The notes: generated by a model not told the origin, from the sequence alone. 64,000 bases of DNA from Bradyrhizobium sp. CCBAU 051011 (GCF_009930815.1 NZ_CP022222.1:682001-746000), one strand, 5' to 3'; positions 19,855-29,450 are shown, counted from the first letter of the stretch. Numbers and translations are program-made.

Positions 19855-21087
19855 ATGTCGATCGATTTCGAAATTCCGGCCGAAGCCAAGGCGATCCGCG
19901 AGAAGGTCCGCAAATGGGTCCATGAGGAATGCATCCCGGCGGAGAAGGAACTCGACACCAAGCCGCTCGCCGAAGTGCTCGGCCCGCTCCGCGCCAAGGC
20001 CCGCGCGCGAGGCCTGTGGTGCCCGTGGGTGCCCAAGGAATATGGCGGCATGGGCCTCGGTCCGCTGGCGAATGCGCTGGTGCAGATGGAGCTCGGCGAG
20101 AGCATGCTGGGCGCGCTGTCGATGAACACGCAAGGCCCCGATGACGCCTCGATGATGACGATCCTGGCCCACGGAACGGAATATCAGAAGGAAAAGTTCC
20201 TTAAACCCCTGCTCAACGGCGACAAGCGCATCTGCTTCTCGATGACGGAAAAAGCCGCCGGCGCCGACGCCACCGGCATGCAGACCACCGCCGTGAAGGA
20301 CGGCAACGAGAATTACGTCCTGAACGGAGAGAAGTGGTTTTCCTCCTCCGCCAGTGTCGCCGACATGGCGCTCGTCATGGCCAAGACCGATCCGAACGCG
20401 CCGCGGCACAAGCAGTATTCCACCTTTCTCGTCGAGCTGCCGAACCCCGGCTACAAGATCAAGCGTAACGTCGCCAACATGGCGATCGAGGGACCGCATG
20501 ACGACGCCCTGCACGGCGGCCACTCGGAGATCGAGATCAAGGATCTCGTGGTGCCGGCCGACAATCTCGTCGGCGGCGAAGGCAACGGCTTTGCCATGGG
20601 CCAGCACCGCCTCGCCTATGGCCGCCTGCGCCACGGCATGCACAACGTCGCCAAGGCGCAGCGCGCGCTCGACATGGCCGTCGCCCATGTCACCAAGCGC
20701 TCGACCTTCGGCCAATTGCTCGCGGACCGCCAGGCGGTGCAGTTCATGCTCGCCGACTGCGCCAGCGAGCTTTATATCGGACGCCTGATGCTGCTGCACA
20801 TCGCCTACAAGGCGGAGAAGGGCCTCGATATCAGGCAGGAAAACTCGATCGCGAAAATCTTTCATGCGCATATGGTGCACAAGGTGATCGACACCGCGAT
20901 CCAGCTCCACGGCGCGCTCGGCTTCAGCCAGGATACGCCGCTCGCAAAGTGGTACACGCAGGTGCGCTCGCAGCGGCTGGTCGACGGTCCCGACGAAGTG
21001 CACAAGTGGAAGATCGGCAAAAACGTCATCAAGGCGTTCCGCGAGCACGGCACCACGGCAAGCGCGGCGGGCGGGGATTTGTTGTAA
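19855..21087 (+). CDS. Acyl-CoA dehydrogenase (ACAD10/11-like)
   Basis: A flavoprotein of 410 residues started at ATG 19855 with AGGA upstream. Family blocks are present: CFSMTEKAAGADAT near the FAD/acyl site, KWFSSSASVADMALVM, and in the C-terminal helical domain QLHGALGFSQDTPLAKWY followed by RLVDGPDEVHKW. This last pattern is that of the ACAD10/11 group, which oxidises unusual or branched acyl-CoAs. The electron acceptor is electron-transfer flavoprotein. It shares a short divergent promoter region with the dehalogenase, but a metabolic link is not evident. The substrate is unknown. Confidence 0.9.
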   Translation: MSIDFEIPAEAKAIREKVRKWVHEECIPAEKELDTKPLAEVLGPLRAKARARGLWCPWVPKEYGGMGLGPLANALVQMELGESMLGALSMNTQGPDDASMMTILAHGTEYQKEKFLKPLLNGDKRICFSMTEKAAGADATGMQTTAVKDGNENYVLNGEKWFSSSASVADMALVMAKTDPNAPRHKQYSTFLVELPNPGYKIKRNVANMAIEGPHDDALHGGHSEIEIKDLVVPADNLVGGEGNGFAMGQHRLAYGRLRHGMHNVAKAQRALDMAVAHVTKRSTFGQLLADRQAVQFMLADCASELYIGRLMLLHIAYKAEKGLDIRQENSIAKIFHAHMVHKVIDTAIQLHGALGFSQDTPLAKWYTQVRSQRLVDGPDEVHKWKIGKNVIKAFREHGTTASAAGGDLL

Positions 21088-21097
21088 GGCTTGTTTC

Positions 21098-21202
21098 GTC
21101 ATTCCGGGGCGATGCGCCAGCATCGAACCCGGAATCTCGAGATGAGTCGCGCAAGGCAACCTCGAGATTCCGGATCGACGCGCATGCGCGTCGTCCGGAA
21201 TG
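21098..21202. repeat. Palindromic repeat of the TCATTCCGG family between convergent genes
   Basis: Outer arms CGTCATTCCGG and CCGGAATGAC with inner symmetrical segments (GAATCTCGAG and CTCGAGATTC). A related copy is at 44132-44259. It fills the gap between the acyl-CoA dehydrogenase and purD gene ends. Confidence 0.75.
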
Positions 21203-21210
21203 ACCGGAAA

Positions 21211-22491
21211 CTAGCCGCTCCTCTCCTGCTCCACCGCCTGCGAGGCGATGTCGCGGCGGCAGAAGCCATCCGGCCATTGGATACGATCGACAGCCTGATA
21301 GGCACGCTGCTGCGCTTCCAACACCGTCTTCCCCATCGCGCAGACGTTCAGCACGCGCCCGCCATTGGCGAGGATGGCGCCGTCCTTCGCCACCGTACCG
21401 GCATGGAAGATTTCCACGCCCTCGATCCTGGCGGCATCATCGAGCCCCTCGATACGCGTGCCCTTCCTGTAATCGCCTGGATAGCCCTTCGCTGCCATCA
21501 CCACCGTCAGCGCGGGATCCGGAAACCAGCGCAGATCAAAGTGCTTCAACTCCCCGTCGCACGACGCCAGGAACGCCGGCACGATATCCGACATCATCCG
21601 CAGCATCAGCACCTGACACTCGGGATCGCCGAAGCGGACATTGTATTCGAACAGTTTTGGCCCCCGCTCCGTCAGCATCACGCCGGCATACAGCACGCCG
21701 CGAAACGGCGTACCGCGCTTCTTCATGCCGGCGACCGTCGGCAAAATGATCCGCGCCATGATCTGATCGTGGATTTCCGGAGTCACGAACGGCGTCGGCG
21801 AGTACGCGCCCATGCCACCGGTGTTCGGGCCCTCGTCATGATCGAACACGCGCTTATGGTCCTGCGCCGTGGCGAGCGGGATCGCGGTCTCGCCGTCGCA
21901 CAGCGCGAAGAAGCTGATCTCGCGGCCGGCGAGGAATTCCTCGATCACGACTTCCGTTCCCGCCGCACCGAACGCGCCCTCGAACATCATCGCGATGGCG
22001 GCCTCGGCCTCATCAAGGGTTTTCGCGACGACGACGCCCTTGCCGGCGGCCAACCCATCGGCCTTCACGACAATCGGCGCGCCTTGCTTGCGCACATAGG
22101 CCAGCGCGTCGTCAGCCGTGGTGAAGCGGCCATAGGCACCGGTCGGAATATTGAACTCGGTGCAGAGCGCCTTGGTAAAACCTTTGGAGCCCTCGAGCTG
22201 GGCAGCCTGCTTGCTCGGACCGAACGCCTTAATGCCGGCCGCGGCGAGATCGTCGACGATGCCGGCCGCCAGCGGCGTTTCCGGGCCGACCACGACAAGG
22301 TCGACAGCGTTGTCTTTGCAGAACTCGATCACGGCGGGATGATTCGCAACGTCAAGCGCCACGCACTCGGCTTCCCGCGCCATCCCGGCATTACCGGGTG
22401 CGCACCACAGCTTGGTGAGCAGCGGGGAAGCGGCAATCTTCCACGCCAGAGCGTGTTCGCGGCCGCCGGAACCGAGCAGGAGAATGTTCAT
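21211..22491 (-). CDS. purD: Phosphoribosylamine-glycine ligase (GAR synthetase)
   Basis: An ATP-grasp enzyme of 426 residues for the second step of purine synthesis, joining glycine to phosphoribosylamine. The start at 22491 ([19 protein letters not shown]) is the canonical one; upstream codons are not conserved. Visible blocks are [16 protein letters not shown], the ATP-grasp loop [16 protein letters not shown], and [17 protein letters not shown]. It is divergent from xseA with a 164-bp gap and not clustered with other pur genes. Confidence 0.96.
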   Translation of the reverse strand: MNILLLGSGGREHALAWKIAASPLLTKLWCAPGNAGMAREAECVALDVANHPAVIEFCKDNAVDLVVVGPETPLAAGIVDDLAAAGIKAFGPSKQAAQLEGSKGFTKALCTEFNIPTGAYGRFTTADDALAYVRKQGAPIVVKADGLAAGKGVVVAKTLDEAEAAIAMMFEGAFGAAGTEVVIEEFLAGREISFFALCDGETAIPLATAQDHKRVFDHDEGPNTGGMGAYSPTPFVTPEIHDQIMARIILPTVAGMKKRGTPFRGVLYAGVMLTERGPKLFEYNVRFGDPECQVLMLRMMSDIVPAFLASCDGELKHFDLRWFPDPALTVVMAAKGYPGDYRKGTRIEGLDDAARIEGVEIFHAGTVAKDGAILANGGRVLNVCAMGKTVLEAQQRAYQAVDRIQWPDGFCRRDIASQAVEQERSG

Positions 22492-22655
22492 GGGGAGTGC
22501 AGCCAAATGGAGGGTTGCCGGCAATTGCGCGACGGTTTAGCACGACAGCGGCCGGCCGCAACAACGGGTCTATTCCTGTGTGGATATGTGCCGTGACGCC
22601 CCCGTGATGGCCTCCGTACCTTGCGGAAGCGCTGGAAAAGGCCGATTCTAGGCAT

Positions 22656-24275
22656 ATGCCTGCTGAGAACCTCATCAACGCGCCTGAATTCACCGTCTCG
22701 GAACTCTCCTCCGCGCTGAAGCGGACGGTGGAGGACCGGTTTGGCCATGTCCGCGTGCGCGGCGAAATCTCCGGCTTCCGGGGTCCGCACTCCTCGGGCC
22801 ATTGCTATTTCGCGCTGAAGGACGAGAGCGCCAAGATCGAGGCGGTGATCTGGAAGTTCGCCCACGCCCGGATGCGGTTCAAGCCGCAGGAGGGGCTGGA
22901 GGTCATTGCGACCGGCAAGCTCACGACCTACCCCAACTCCTCGAAATACCAGATCGTCATCGAGTCCCTCGAGCCCGCCGGGATCGGCGCGCTGATGGCG
23001 CTGATGGAGGAGCGCAAGCGGAAGCTCGCCGCCGAGGGCCTGTTCGACGAGGCGCGCAAGCAATTGCTGCCCTGGTTGCCGGAAGTGATCGGCGTCGTCA
23101 CCTCGCCGACCGGCGCCGTCATCAGGGACATCCTGCACCGGCTGCAGGACCGTTTTCCCCGCCGCGTACTGGTGTGGCCGGTCAAGGTGCAGGGCGAAGG
23201 CTCCGCCGAGCAAGTCGCGGCGGCGATCCGCGGCTTCAATGCGCTGCCGGAAGGCGGACGAATTCCGCGCCCCGATCTCCTGATTGTCGCGCGCGGCGGC
23301 GGCTCGCTGGAGGACCTGTGGTCGTTCAACGAGGAGATCGTGGTCCGCGCCGCCGCCGACAGCGTGATCCCGCTGATCTCGGCCGTCGGCCACGAGACCG
23401 ACATCACGCTGATCGATTTCGCCGCCGACAAGCGCGCTCCGACGCCGACCGCGGCGGCCGAAATGGCGGTCCCGGTGCGCAGCGAATTGTTCGCCGAGGT
23501 CGAAAGCCTGGCGCGCCGCACCATGGTGTGCTGGCAGCGCGGCCAGGAGAGCCGCCGCAATGAATTGCGCGCCGCCGCCCGCGCCCTGCCCAGCTTGAGC
23601 GAACTGCTCGCGATCCCCCGGCAGCGGCTGGATCATCTCGGCGCCGCCCTGCCCCGTGGCTTGAAGGCCAATACGCACGCCCATCACCGCCGCTTTTCGC
23701 ATCTCAGCGCCGGGCTGACGCTGAAGGTTTTGCGCGGACAGGTCGCGCAGGCCAACCATCGCCTCACGGTGTCTGGCGAGCGCATTCGCCTGTCCGCGCG
23801 CGCCCTGCTGCGCAGCCGGCGCGATCGCTTCGCCGGGCTGGAGGTCAGGCTGAAGGCCTCAAAGCTCTCCAACGCCCAGGCCCAGCGCAATACCATCGCG
23901 CGCGACCGCGAACGCACGCACCGGCTGGCCGAGCGCGCACGCCGTGCGCTGCTAACCGCCCTGCAGCGTCTCGATGCGCGCGTTGCCCATAGCGGGCAAT
24001 TGCTGTCGGCGCTATCCTATCGCGGCGTGCTCGCCCGTGGCTTCGCCCTCGTGCGCGACGAGCACGGCCACGCGGTCCGTGCCGCCGCCGCAGTCGGGCC
24101 AAGCGCACGCCTCTCCATCGAATTTGCCGACGGCCGCGTCGGCGCCACCGCGGATGCGGACCGGCCTCAGGCGACGGCGCCGAATTCAACCGCGCCGAAG
24201 GTGGCACCGCGTGAGCCCAAGCCGGCGGCGCCGAAGCGCGTGGTCAAGCCGGTCGATCAGGGAAGCCTGTTCTAA
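22656..24275 (+). CDS. xseA: Exodeoxyribonuclease VII large subunit
   Basis: A protein of 539 residues. An N-terminal OB-fold binds single-stranded DNA ([20 protein letters not shown]). The catalytic domain shows [31 protein letters not shown] and [21 protein letters not shown] long coiled-coil follows (about residues 270-450) where XseB subunits attach. With XseB it degrades single-stranded DNA in both directions. The C-terminus adds about 50 residues rich in Ala, Pro and Lys. xseB is not in the window. Confidence 0.96.
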   Translation: MPAENLINAPEFTVSELSSALKRTVEDRFGHVRVRGEISGFRGPHSSGHCYFALKDESAKIEAVIWKFAHARMRFKPQEGLEVIATGKLTTYPNSSKYQIVIESLEPAGIGALMALMEERKRKLAAEGLFDEARKQLLPWLPEVIGVVTSPTGAVIRDILHRLQDRFPRRVLVWPVKVQGEGSAEQVAAAIRGFNALPEGGRIPRPDLLIVARGGGSLEDLWSFNEEIVVRAAADSVIPLISAVGHETDITLIDFAADKRAPTPTAAAEMAVPVRSELFAEVESLARRTMVCWQRGQESRRNELRAAARALPSLSELLAIPRQRLDHLGAALPRGLKANTHAHHRRFSHLSAGLTLKVLRGQVAQANHRLTVSGERIRLSARALLRSRRDRFAGLEVRLKASKLSNAQAQRNTIARDRERTHRLAERARRALLTALQRLDARVAHSGQLLSALSYRGVLARGFALVRDEHGHAVRAAAAVGPSARLSIEFADGRVGATADADRPQATAPNSTAPKVAPREPKPAAPKRVVKPVDQGSLF

Positions 24276-24291
24276 GCTTACCCATTCTCCA

Positions 24292-24322
24292 TCATGCCCG
24301 GGCTTGTCCCGGCCATGACGAA
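24292..24322. repeat. Short palindrome CATGCCCGGGC/CCCGGCCATG
   Basis: A hairpin-forming repeat of the same family as units at 10109-10263 and 45424-45541, placed in the convergent gap between xseA and the hydrolase gene. Confidence 0.55.
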
Positions 24323-24336
24323 CAACACAATCTCAA

Positions 24337-25173
24337 TTAGCGCGCCAGCCACTCCGTGACCTGCTGCTGCGAATCCTTTCGTGCTTCCGCATCGGTGCCG
24401 ATATGCCCGCGTTCGGGCAACGCGGCGTCGGCCCCCGTGATCGCGCGCAGCGGAAGGTTGGCGCGGTCGAAATCGTGAGCCGCCCCCGGATAGACCACGA
24501 TCCGCGCCAACGCGCTGCGGCCGCGAGCGCCCTCCACCACCTGGCGGCAGGCCGACGGCGAACTGACGTCGTCCTTGGCGCCGATCAACAGCAGCGTCGG
24601 CACGCGCGTGCTCCAGCCGAGGCCGGAGGAGATCCGGCAGTCCGGATAGAAGGCGATGGCCGAACGGAAATCCGGCTCGGCACTGCGCGACAATGATTGC
24701 GGGCGCACCGCCCACAGCACCGCGCTGGCGCCGTTCGCCCATCCGATCAGGCTGATCCGGTCACGCGCGGCCCAGGGTTGCTGCAACAGCCATTGCCGCG
24801 TCGCATTGATATCGGCGACCCGCTCGCGGCGGGCCAGCACCCGGCGCTCCTTGACTTGGCACTGTGGGCCGAGTTCGCGCGAACCATAGCTGTCCGGCAG
24901 CAGCACCGCGTGGCCGGTCTTCAGCAATTGCTCCGCCCAGTCGCGGTAGCGCGCCAGCACCGGCTCCGATTGCCCACCCAATCCGCCGCAGCCGTGCAGC
25001 GCAATCACGGTGGGAAAGGGCCCTTCCCCGGCGGGCTTGTAGAGCTGCGCGTGCAGCATCAGGCTGGCCGCCGCCGGGATATCGACCTGCTGCGGCGCCG
25101 GCAACGGCGCAGCATTTGCCGTGCAAGCCGTAGCAAGGAGCGTCAGGAATAGCGTTGCTGACAACAGGCGCAT
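24337..25173 (-). CDS. Exported dienelactone-hydrolase-like protein lacking the nucleophile
   Basis: A protein of 278 residues started at 25173 (MRLLSATLFLTLLATACTANA), where a signal peptide begins; the LLATAC sequence is a poor lipobox, so it may be periplasmic or a lipoprotein. The alpha/beta hydrolase fold is clear: IALHGCGGLGG (oxyanion region), LLIGAKDDVSSPSACR (acid) and YPGAAHDFDR (His). The nucleophile elbow, expected to be G-x-S/C-x-G, reads GWANGA: the codon is GCG (Ala), one base from TCG (Ser). The enzyme is therefore probably inactive as a serine hydrolase, or uses another residue. No operon partner. Confidence 0.85.
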   Translation of the reverse strand: MRLLSATLFLTLLATACTANAAPLPAPQQVDIPAAASLMLHAQLYKPAGEGPFPTVIALHGCGGLGGQSEPVLARYRDWAEQLLKTGHAVLLPDSYGSRELGPQCQVKERRVLARRERVADINATRQWLLQQPWAARDRISLIGWANGASAVLWAVRPQSLSRSAEPDFRSAIAFYPDCRISSGLGWSTRVPTLLLIGAKDDVSSPSACRQVVEGARGRSALARIVVYPGAAHDFDRANLPLRAITGADAALPERGHIGTDAEARKDSQQQVTEWLAR

Positions 25174-25362
25174 CGGTCTCTGTCGTATCGGGATAACGCT
25201 GCGGGCCCGGTAAAATTTCACGCTATCATGCACCCGGACACAAAATCATCACAAGTCGGTGGGTTTCGGGGGCGGACAGTACGACCTATCTGTGATAGAT
25301 CGAATCTTGGAAATTACACTTAAGGCCAGTCCTTCCGGATCGGCCCATCGGAGAGTTTGACG

Positions 25363-25590
25363 GTGCTTAATAAATTCGGTCCCTCGGGCCACGGCGAAGC
25401 GCAGGTGCAGTATCTCGATGGCGATTTCCGCGTCATCTCACCCGGAACCTATGTGCGCTGCGCCATCACCGACGTACGGATTCCGCTCGATGAATTGAAA
25501 TACTGGAGCGTCGATCTGCAGGAGGCCTATTCGGTGCCGAGTGCGGTGCTGCAGCGGCATTTTCCCGGCGCGCTGAAGTCGCAGGGGTGA
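25363..25590 (+). CDS. DUF2093 protein
   Basis: A protein of 75 residues started at GTG 25363 with GGAGAG upstream; an in-frame TTG at 25357 would add two residues. The DUF2093 signature is present: AQVQYLDGDFRVISPGTYVR, CAITDVRIPLDELKYWSVD and EAYSVPSAVLQRHF. The family is small, cytoplasmic and found in alphaproteobacteria; its function is unknown. It stands alone, 12 bp before copy 2 of the palindromic repeat. Confidence 0.88.
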   Translation: MLNKFGPSGHGEAQVQYLDGDFRVISPGTYVRCAITDVRIPLDELKYWSVDLQEAYSVPSAVLQRHFPGALKSQG

Positions 25591-25602
25591 GCCGTCGTTC
25601 GT

Positions 25603-25688
25603 AGGGTGGGCAAAGGCGCATCGCGCCGTGCCCACCATGTCTTGCACAGTCATCGTTAATGGTGGGCACGCTTCGCTTTGCCCACCCT
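25603..25688. repeat. Dispersed palindromic repeat, copy 2, with insertion sequence at its edge
   Basis: Arms AGGGTGGGCAAAG and CTTTGCCCACCCT with inner arms GTGCCCACCAT and ATGGTGGGCAC. The IS110/IS1111 element begins directly at the right edge. The missing outer bases (CTACGG) are found beyond the far end of the element at 27140, overlapping the lpxK stop. Confidence 0.88.
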
Positions 25689-25940
25689 TCTGTAACGGGC
25701 CTCGATTAGTCAATCCCTTTGCGTTGTCCGCCCGCCGGGGTCTCGCTTCTGTACGGGGTCGGCGCAGGGCCGCCACCTGATGGGGTTGGAAGAGGATAGG
25801 TCGACCAATCTACGTTGTGCGTGCTCACGAGGGCGACCTGGTGGGCAACGGCCTGACCTGATCCATCGTCCCGGCGAAGGGACTTCGCTTCGAGAAGGCC
25901 TGGTGTTGTGACCCGCCCGAAAACTGTTGTGTCTCTCCTG
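25689..25940 (-). ncRNA. Candidate bridge/seek guide RNA of the insertion sequence
   Basis: Non-coding region downstream of the transposase, where IS1111-group elements encode their guide RNA. Read from the minus strand, 25848-25840 gives UUGCCCACC, complementary over 9 bases to the target strand directly beside the insertion (GGTGGGCAA). CGTAG at 25814-25810 equals the other target half (CCGTAG). The RNA boundaries and fold were not computed. Confidence 0.4.
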
Positions 25941-26969
25941 TTAGGCTGCGGCAGCAGCGGCGTTAAAGGGTGTTCCGTCGGCGAGCATGCGATGCATGAT
26001 CACCGCGAGCCGGCGCGCCAGCGCCACTTTGGCTTTGTTCGTGCCGGCGCGCCGTTTGATCCGCATGGCCCAGCTCTTCAATTGCGAACAGCCTTTGACC
26101 GGCTTGGTCAGCATGACGTTGGCGGCTTCGTAAAGCACCGTGCGCACCGAAGCATCACCGATCTTGCTGATCCGGCCGGTGTAGTCGGTCTCGCCGGATT
26201 GATGCTTCTTCGGGGTCAACCCGAAATGGGCTCCTGCCTGCTTCGACGATTTGAACCGGGCTGGATCGTCGATCGCGCTGGCATAGGTTAGCGCCACGAT
26301 TGGGCCGACCGCCGGGACTGACGTCAGCAGCCGTGCTTGCATGTCGGATCGCACCATCCTGCGGATCTGCTTCTCGAAGGCTGCGAACTCGGCCCGCAGC
26401 ACTGTTCGCACCGCTAGCAGCGCCTTGGCGATCGTTTGCAGGTGCGGGTGGCCCGCCACGAGCTCCTCGATCCGTCCCGCGAACGTCTGCCCGGTCGTCT
26501 TGCCAACCTTCAGGCCAAAACCGCGCAGGATCCCGCGCAGACTGTTCTCCACGTCGTGAAGCTTCGATTGCACCAGCTTGCGCGCCGTCAGCAGCGATCG
26601 GGTCTCTTGCGCACTCATCGATTTGCAATGCACTGGCCGGAACCAGCCCAGCCGCATCAGTTGCGCGATGCCGCGGGCATCGTTGCGATCCGACTTGACC
26701 GGCATCGCCTCGAACGCCTTCCGCACGTGCCGCGTCTCCAGCAGTTCCACGGCAAGGCCGGCTATCTTCATGGCCGCAAACAGCCATTGCGACAATGGTC
26801 CGGCCTCCAGCCCGATCCGCTCCAGGCCGAAGCCCAGCGAACCGAACCAGGCGATTAGGGCTTGCGGCTCGCTCGCCACCTTGGCCTCGCGCACGATCTT
26901 GCCATTGGCGTCGACAACGCACACGCTCGAGCATTCCAATGACACGTCGATTCCGGCATAATGCTCCAT
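25941..26969 (-). CDS. Transposase, IS110/IS1111 family
   Basis: A protein of 342 residues started at 26969 (MEHYAGIDVSLECSSVCVVD), the usual family start. The N-terminal RuvC-like DEDD domain has Asp in GIDVS, Glu in GLEAG and the DxxD of VKSDRNDARGIAQLM. The C-terminal Transposase_20 domain has LTSVPAVGPIVALTYASAID, GAHFGLTP and the conserved serine in GRISKIGDASVR. No frameshift is seen, so the enzyme is probably active. It is thought to cut and rejoin donor and target through a guide RNA bound to both. Confidence 0.94.
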   Translation of the reverse strand: MEHYAGIDVSLECSSVCVVDANGKIVREAKVASEPQALIAWFGSLGFGLERIGLEAGPLSQWLFAAMKIAGLAVELLETRHVRKAFEAMPVKSDRNDARGIAQLMRLGWFRPVHCKSMSAQETRSLLTARKLVQSKLHDVENSLRGILRGFGLKVGKTTGQTFAGRIEELVAGHPHLQTIAKALLAVRTVLRAEFAAFEKQIRRMVRSDMQARLLTSVPAVGPIVALTYASAIDDPARFKSSKQAGAHFGLTPKKHQSGETDYTGRISKIGDASVRTVLYEAANVMLTKPVKGCSQLKSWAMRIKRRAGTNKAKVALARRLAVIMHRMLADGTPFNAAAAAA

Positions 26970-27139
26970 GGTCGTCTCTCCTTGATGCTTGGAGCGAGGC
27001 TCATCCCTCTGACTCCGTAACACCATCAATGTGAGGGACGACCGCCCGCCTTCCAGGCAGGTCGCGCGAAGCGCGCCACCCAACACCGCCGTAGCAAGCG
27101 CGGCTTGCCTGGAGGGTGGACCGGGGCCCGTTACCCCAT

Positions 27140-28153
27140 CTACGGTTTCTCTCGGGCTTTGAATAACCGGTCGGCGACGAATTTCCGCAACAGCGCCGCG
27201 TCGTCGAATTCGAGCGTCACCGCGAACGGCACGATCTGTTTCGCCCAGTCCGGCAGACCGTCACCGCGTCGCAGCCGGGCCAGATCCTTTTCCGTCGTCA
27301 CCAGCGTCAGCCCATCGCGTTTGGCCTCGACAATCAAGCCTTCGGTCTCGCCCTGCGAATACGGATGATGATCGGCGAAGGCACGCTGCTGGACGACATC
27401 GACGCCGCTGGTCCGCAGCGTATTGAAGAATCGCGCGGGATCCCCGATGCCGGCGAACGCCAGCACGCGCTCGCCGCGAAGCTTTGCCACCGCCGCCGCA
27501 TCGGGCTTCAGATGCGCTGACAGCACCGGCTTGCCCTGGGCTGCAATCGCTGCCGCCACCGACGCCGCGGCAGTGCCGTCGCCGACGACAATGAGCGCGT
27601 CGGTGCGCGCCAGTTGCGGCCGCAGCGGGGCGCGCAGCGGACCGGCAGGAAACACCTGCCCGTTGCCGATGCCGCGGCCGCTGTCGATCACGATCAGCGA
27701 CGCGTCCTTGACGATCGCCGGGCTCTGGAAGCCGTCGTCCATCACGATCACGGTCGCGCCTTGCGACCGCGCCAACGGCACGCCGTCCGCGCGGTTGCGC
27801 GACACCACGATTGGCAAATGGCCCGCCAGCATCAGCGGTTCGTCGCCCACATCGGCCGCTGCATGCCGCTCCGGATCGACCCTGACCGGTCCGCGCAATG
27901 CCCCGCCATAGCCGCGGCTGAGCACGACCGGCGTCTCGCCGAGCTCACCCAGCAGCTTCGCCAGCGCCAGCACGGTCGGCGTCTTGCCGGCGCCGCCAAC
28001 GTGATAATTGCCGACGCAGAGCACCGGAATGCCGGCATTCAATCCCTTGCGCTGAAGGCGCTGGACGGCGATGGCGCCATAGAGCGCGCCGAGCGGTTTC
28101 AATAGATGCGAGTTGAGCGAAGCCGGGCCGTGCCAGAAGCCCGGCTCACGCAT
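27140..28153 (-). CDS. lpxK: Tetraacyldisaccharide 4'-kinase
   Basis: A membrane-associated P-loop kinase of 337 residues that phosphorylates the 4' position of the lipid A precursor. Walker A is GNYHVGGAGKTPT, followed by VLSRGYGG and DDGFQSPAIVKD, all typical of LpxK. It overlaps waaA by 8 bp, last in the lipid A/Kdo operon. Its TAG stop is kept although the insertion sequence entered directly behind it; the stop was part of the palindromic repeat edge. Confidence 0.95.
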   Translation of the reverse strand: MREPGFWHGPASLNSHLLKPLGALYGAIAVQRLQRKGLNAGIPVLCVGNYHVGGAGKTPTVLALAKLLGELGETPVVLSRGYGGALRGPVRVDPERHAAADVGDEPLMLAGHLPIVVSRNRADGVPLARSQGATVIVMDDGFQSPAIVKDASLIVIDSGRGIGNGQVFPAGPLRAPLRPQLARTDALIVVGDGTAAASVAAAIAAQGKPVLSAHLKPDAAAVAKLRGERVLAFAGIGDPARFFNTLRTSGVDVVQQRAFADHHPYSQGETEGLIVEAKRDGLTLVTTEKDLARLRRGDGLPDWAKQIVPFAVTLEFDDAALLRKFVADRLFKAREKP

Positions 28154-29450
28154 TGGCGGCTCCCATCTCGATCCGCAATTGCAAGAGATACGGCTCGAGC
28201 GCGGAGAGTGTTCGCTCCAGCGCGCCGCCGAGTTGCCCGACCACGCGCTCGGACGCGGTCAGCACGGCCTCGCGCGCCTTGTGATCGGCCAACATCTGCC
28301 CGAACTGCTTCACCAGCGCTTCCTGCGTATCGGCACGCCGCGCGCCGCCGGCGGAATCGAGGGCCTCATAGACGTCGGTGAAATTGAAGACGTGGGGGCC
28401 ATGGACGACGGAGGCACCGAGCTTGATCGCCTCGATCGGATTCTGCCCGCCATGCTCGACCAGCGATCCGCCCATGAACACGATCGGCGCCAGCCGGTAG
28501 AACAGCCCCAGTTCGCCCATGGTATCGGCGACATAGATGTCGGTGGTGGCGGTCGGCAAGTCCTCGTGCGAGCGCAGGGTCGGATTGAGACCGGACGCAG
28601 CAATCATGCGGGCGATGGCTTCGCCGCGATCGGGATGGCGCGGCACGATCACGGTCAACAGCTTTGGAAAATAGCCGGCGAGCGTCCGGTGGGTTTCGGT
28701 CAGGATCTCTTCCTCGCCGGGATGGGTGGAAGCAGCGACCACGACCGGCCGGCCGCGCGTCATCGACATCAGCATGTCCAGCTTGTTGCCGTCGGCCGGC
28801 GGCGCGGGAACGTCGAGCTTGAGATTTCCCGTGACGATGACGTTGTGGCTTCCGAGCGCGGTGAATCGATCCGCATCGGTCTGCGACTGCGCCAGGCAGA
28901 TGTCGAATTTATCGAGCAGCGCCGAGATGGTCCCCTGGACTCGGCGCCAGCGCGGGAACGAGCGCTGCGACATCCGCCCATTGATCAGCACCATCGGCAG
29001 CCGCCGCGCGGCGCTCGACAGGATCAGGTTCGGCCACAGGTCGGATTCGATGAACAACGCCAGCGACGGCCGCCAGTGATCGAGAAACCGCGCCACGTAG
29101 CGCGGTGAGTCGTAGGGAACATATTGGTGAATGACATCGGGCGGGAACCGCTTGGCGACGATCGCAGCCGACGTCACCGTGCCCGAGGTCAGGAGAATGC
29201 GCAGGTTCAAGGCCCGCAGCCGCTCGATCAGCGCCGCTGCTGCCAGCACTTCGCCGACGCTGGCGCCGTGAATCCAGACCAGCGGCCCTGCGGGGCGGAC
29301 ATCGGCGGTCATGCCGCGGCGCTCGCCAACCCGCGCAGGGTCTTCCTTGCCAAGCCTCAACCGCCGGCTGATCAACGCAGGCGACAACGGTACCATGGCG
29401 GACGAAAGACTCCGGTAGACGCGCAACGTCATCGGCAGCGAATTAGCCAA
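28146..29450 (-). CDS. waaA: 3-deoxy-D-manno-octulosonic acid transferase
   Basis: A GT30 glycosyltransferase of 434 residues, anchored by an N-terminal segment (LPMTLRVYRSLSSAMVPLSP). It adds Kdo from CMP-Kdo to lipid IVA. Visible blocks are VWIHGASVGEVLAAAALIE in the acceptor domain, ESDLWPNLILSS, and STHPGEEEILTE and GGSLVEHGGQNPIEAI in the CMP-Kdo domain. It overlaps lpxK by 8 bp and the upstream acyltransferase-like gene by 8 bp. Confidence 0.95.
   Translation of the reverse strand: MANSLPMTLRVYRSLSSAMVPLSPALISRRLRLGKEDPARVGERRGMTADVRPAGPLVWIHGASVGEVLAAAALIERLRALNLRILLTSGTVTSAAIVAKRFPPDVIHQYVPYDSPRYVARFLDHWRPSLALFIESDLWPNLILSSAARRLPMVLINGRMSQRSFPRWRRVQGTISALLDKFDICLAQSQTDADRFTALGSHNVIVTGNLKLDVPAPPADGNKLDMLMSMTRGRPVVVAASTHPGEEEILTETHRTLAGYFPKLLTVIVPRHPDRGEAIARMIAASGLNPTLRSHEDLPTATTDIYVADTMGELGLFYRLAPIVFMGGSLVEHGGQNPIEAIKLGASVVHGPHVFNFTDVYEALDSAGGARRADTQEALVKQFGQMLADHKAREAVLTASERVVGQLGGALERTLSALEPYLLQLRIEMGAANA

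Larger units (their letters stand above)
25689..27139 (-). mobile_element. Complete IS110/IS1111-family insertion sequence (about 1.45 kb)
   Basis: Encodes one apparently intact transposase on the minus strand. Sub-terminal inverted repeats with a GTAACGGGCC core lie at 25692-25704 and 27122-27134, as in the IS1111 group. Removing 25689-27139 and one CT joins CCCACC to CTACGG, which restores the edge of the palindromic repeat as seen in copies 1 and 3. A CT dinucleotide remains on both sides (25687-25688, 27140-27141) and may be the core. The 3' non-coding part (250 bp) is longer than the 5' part (170 bp). Confidence 0.87.

Noticed and set aside
19789..21159. 456-codon minus-strand frame under the acyl-CoA dehydrogenase gene
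   Set aside because: Antisense shadow of a clear flavoprotein gene; His/Asp/Val-rich composition typical for such shadows. The same holds for frames at 22488-23759 and 46491-47387.
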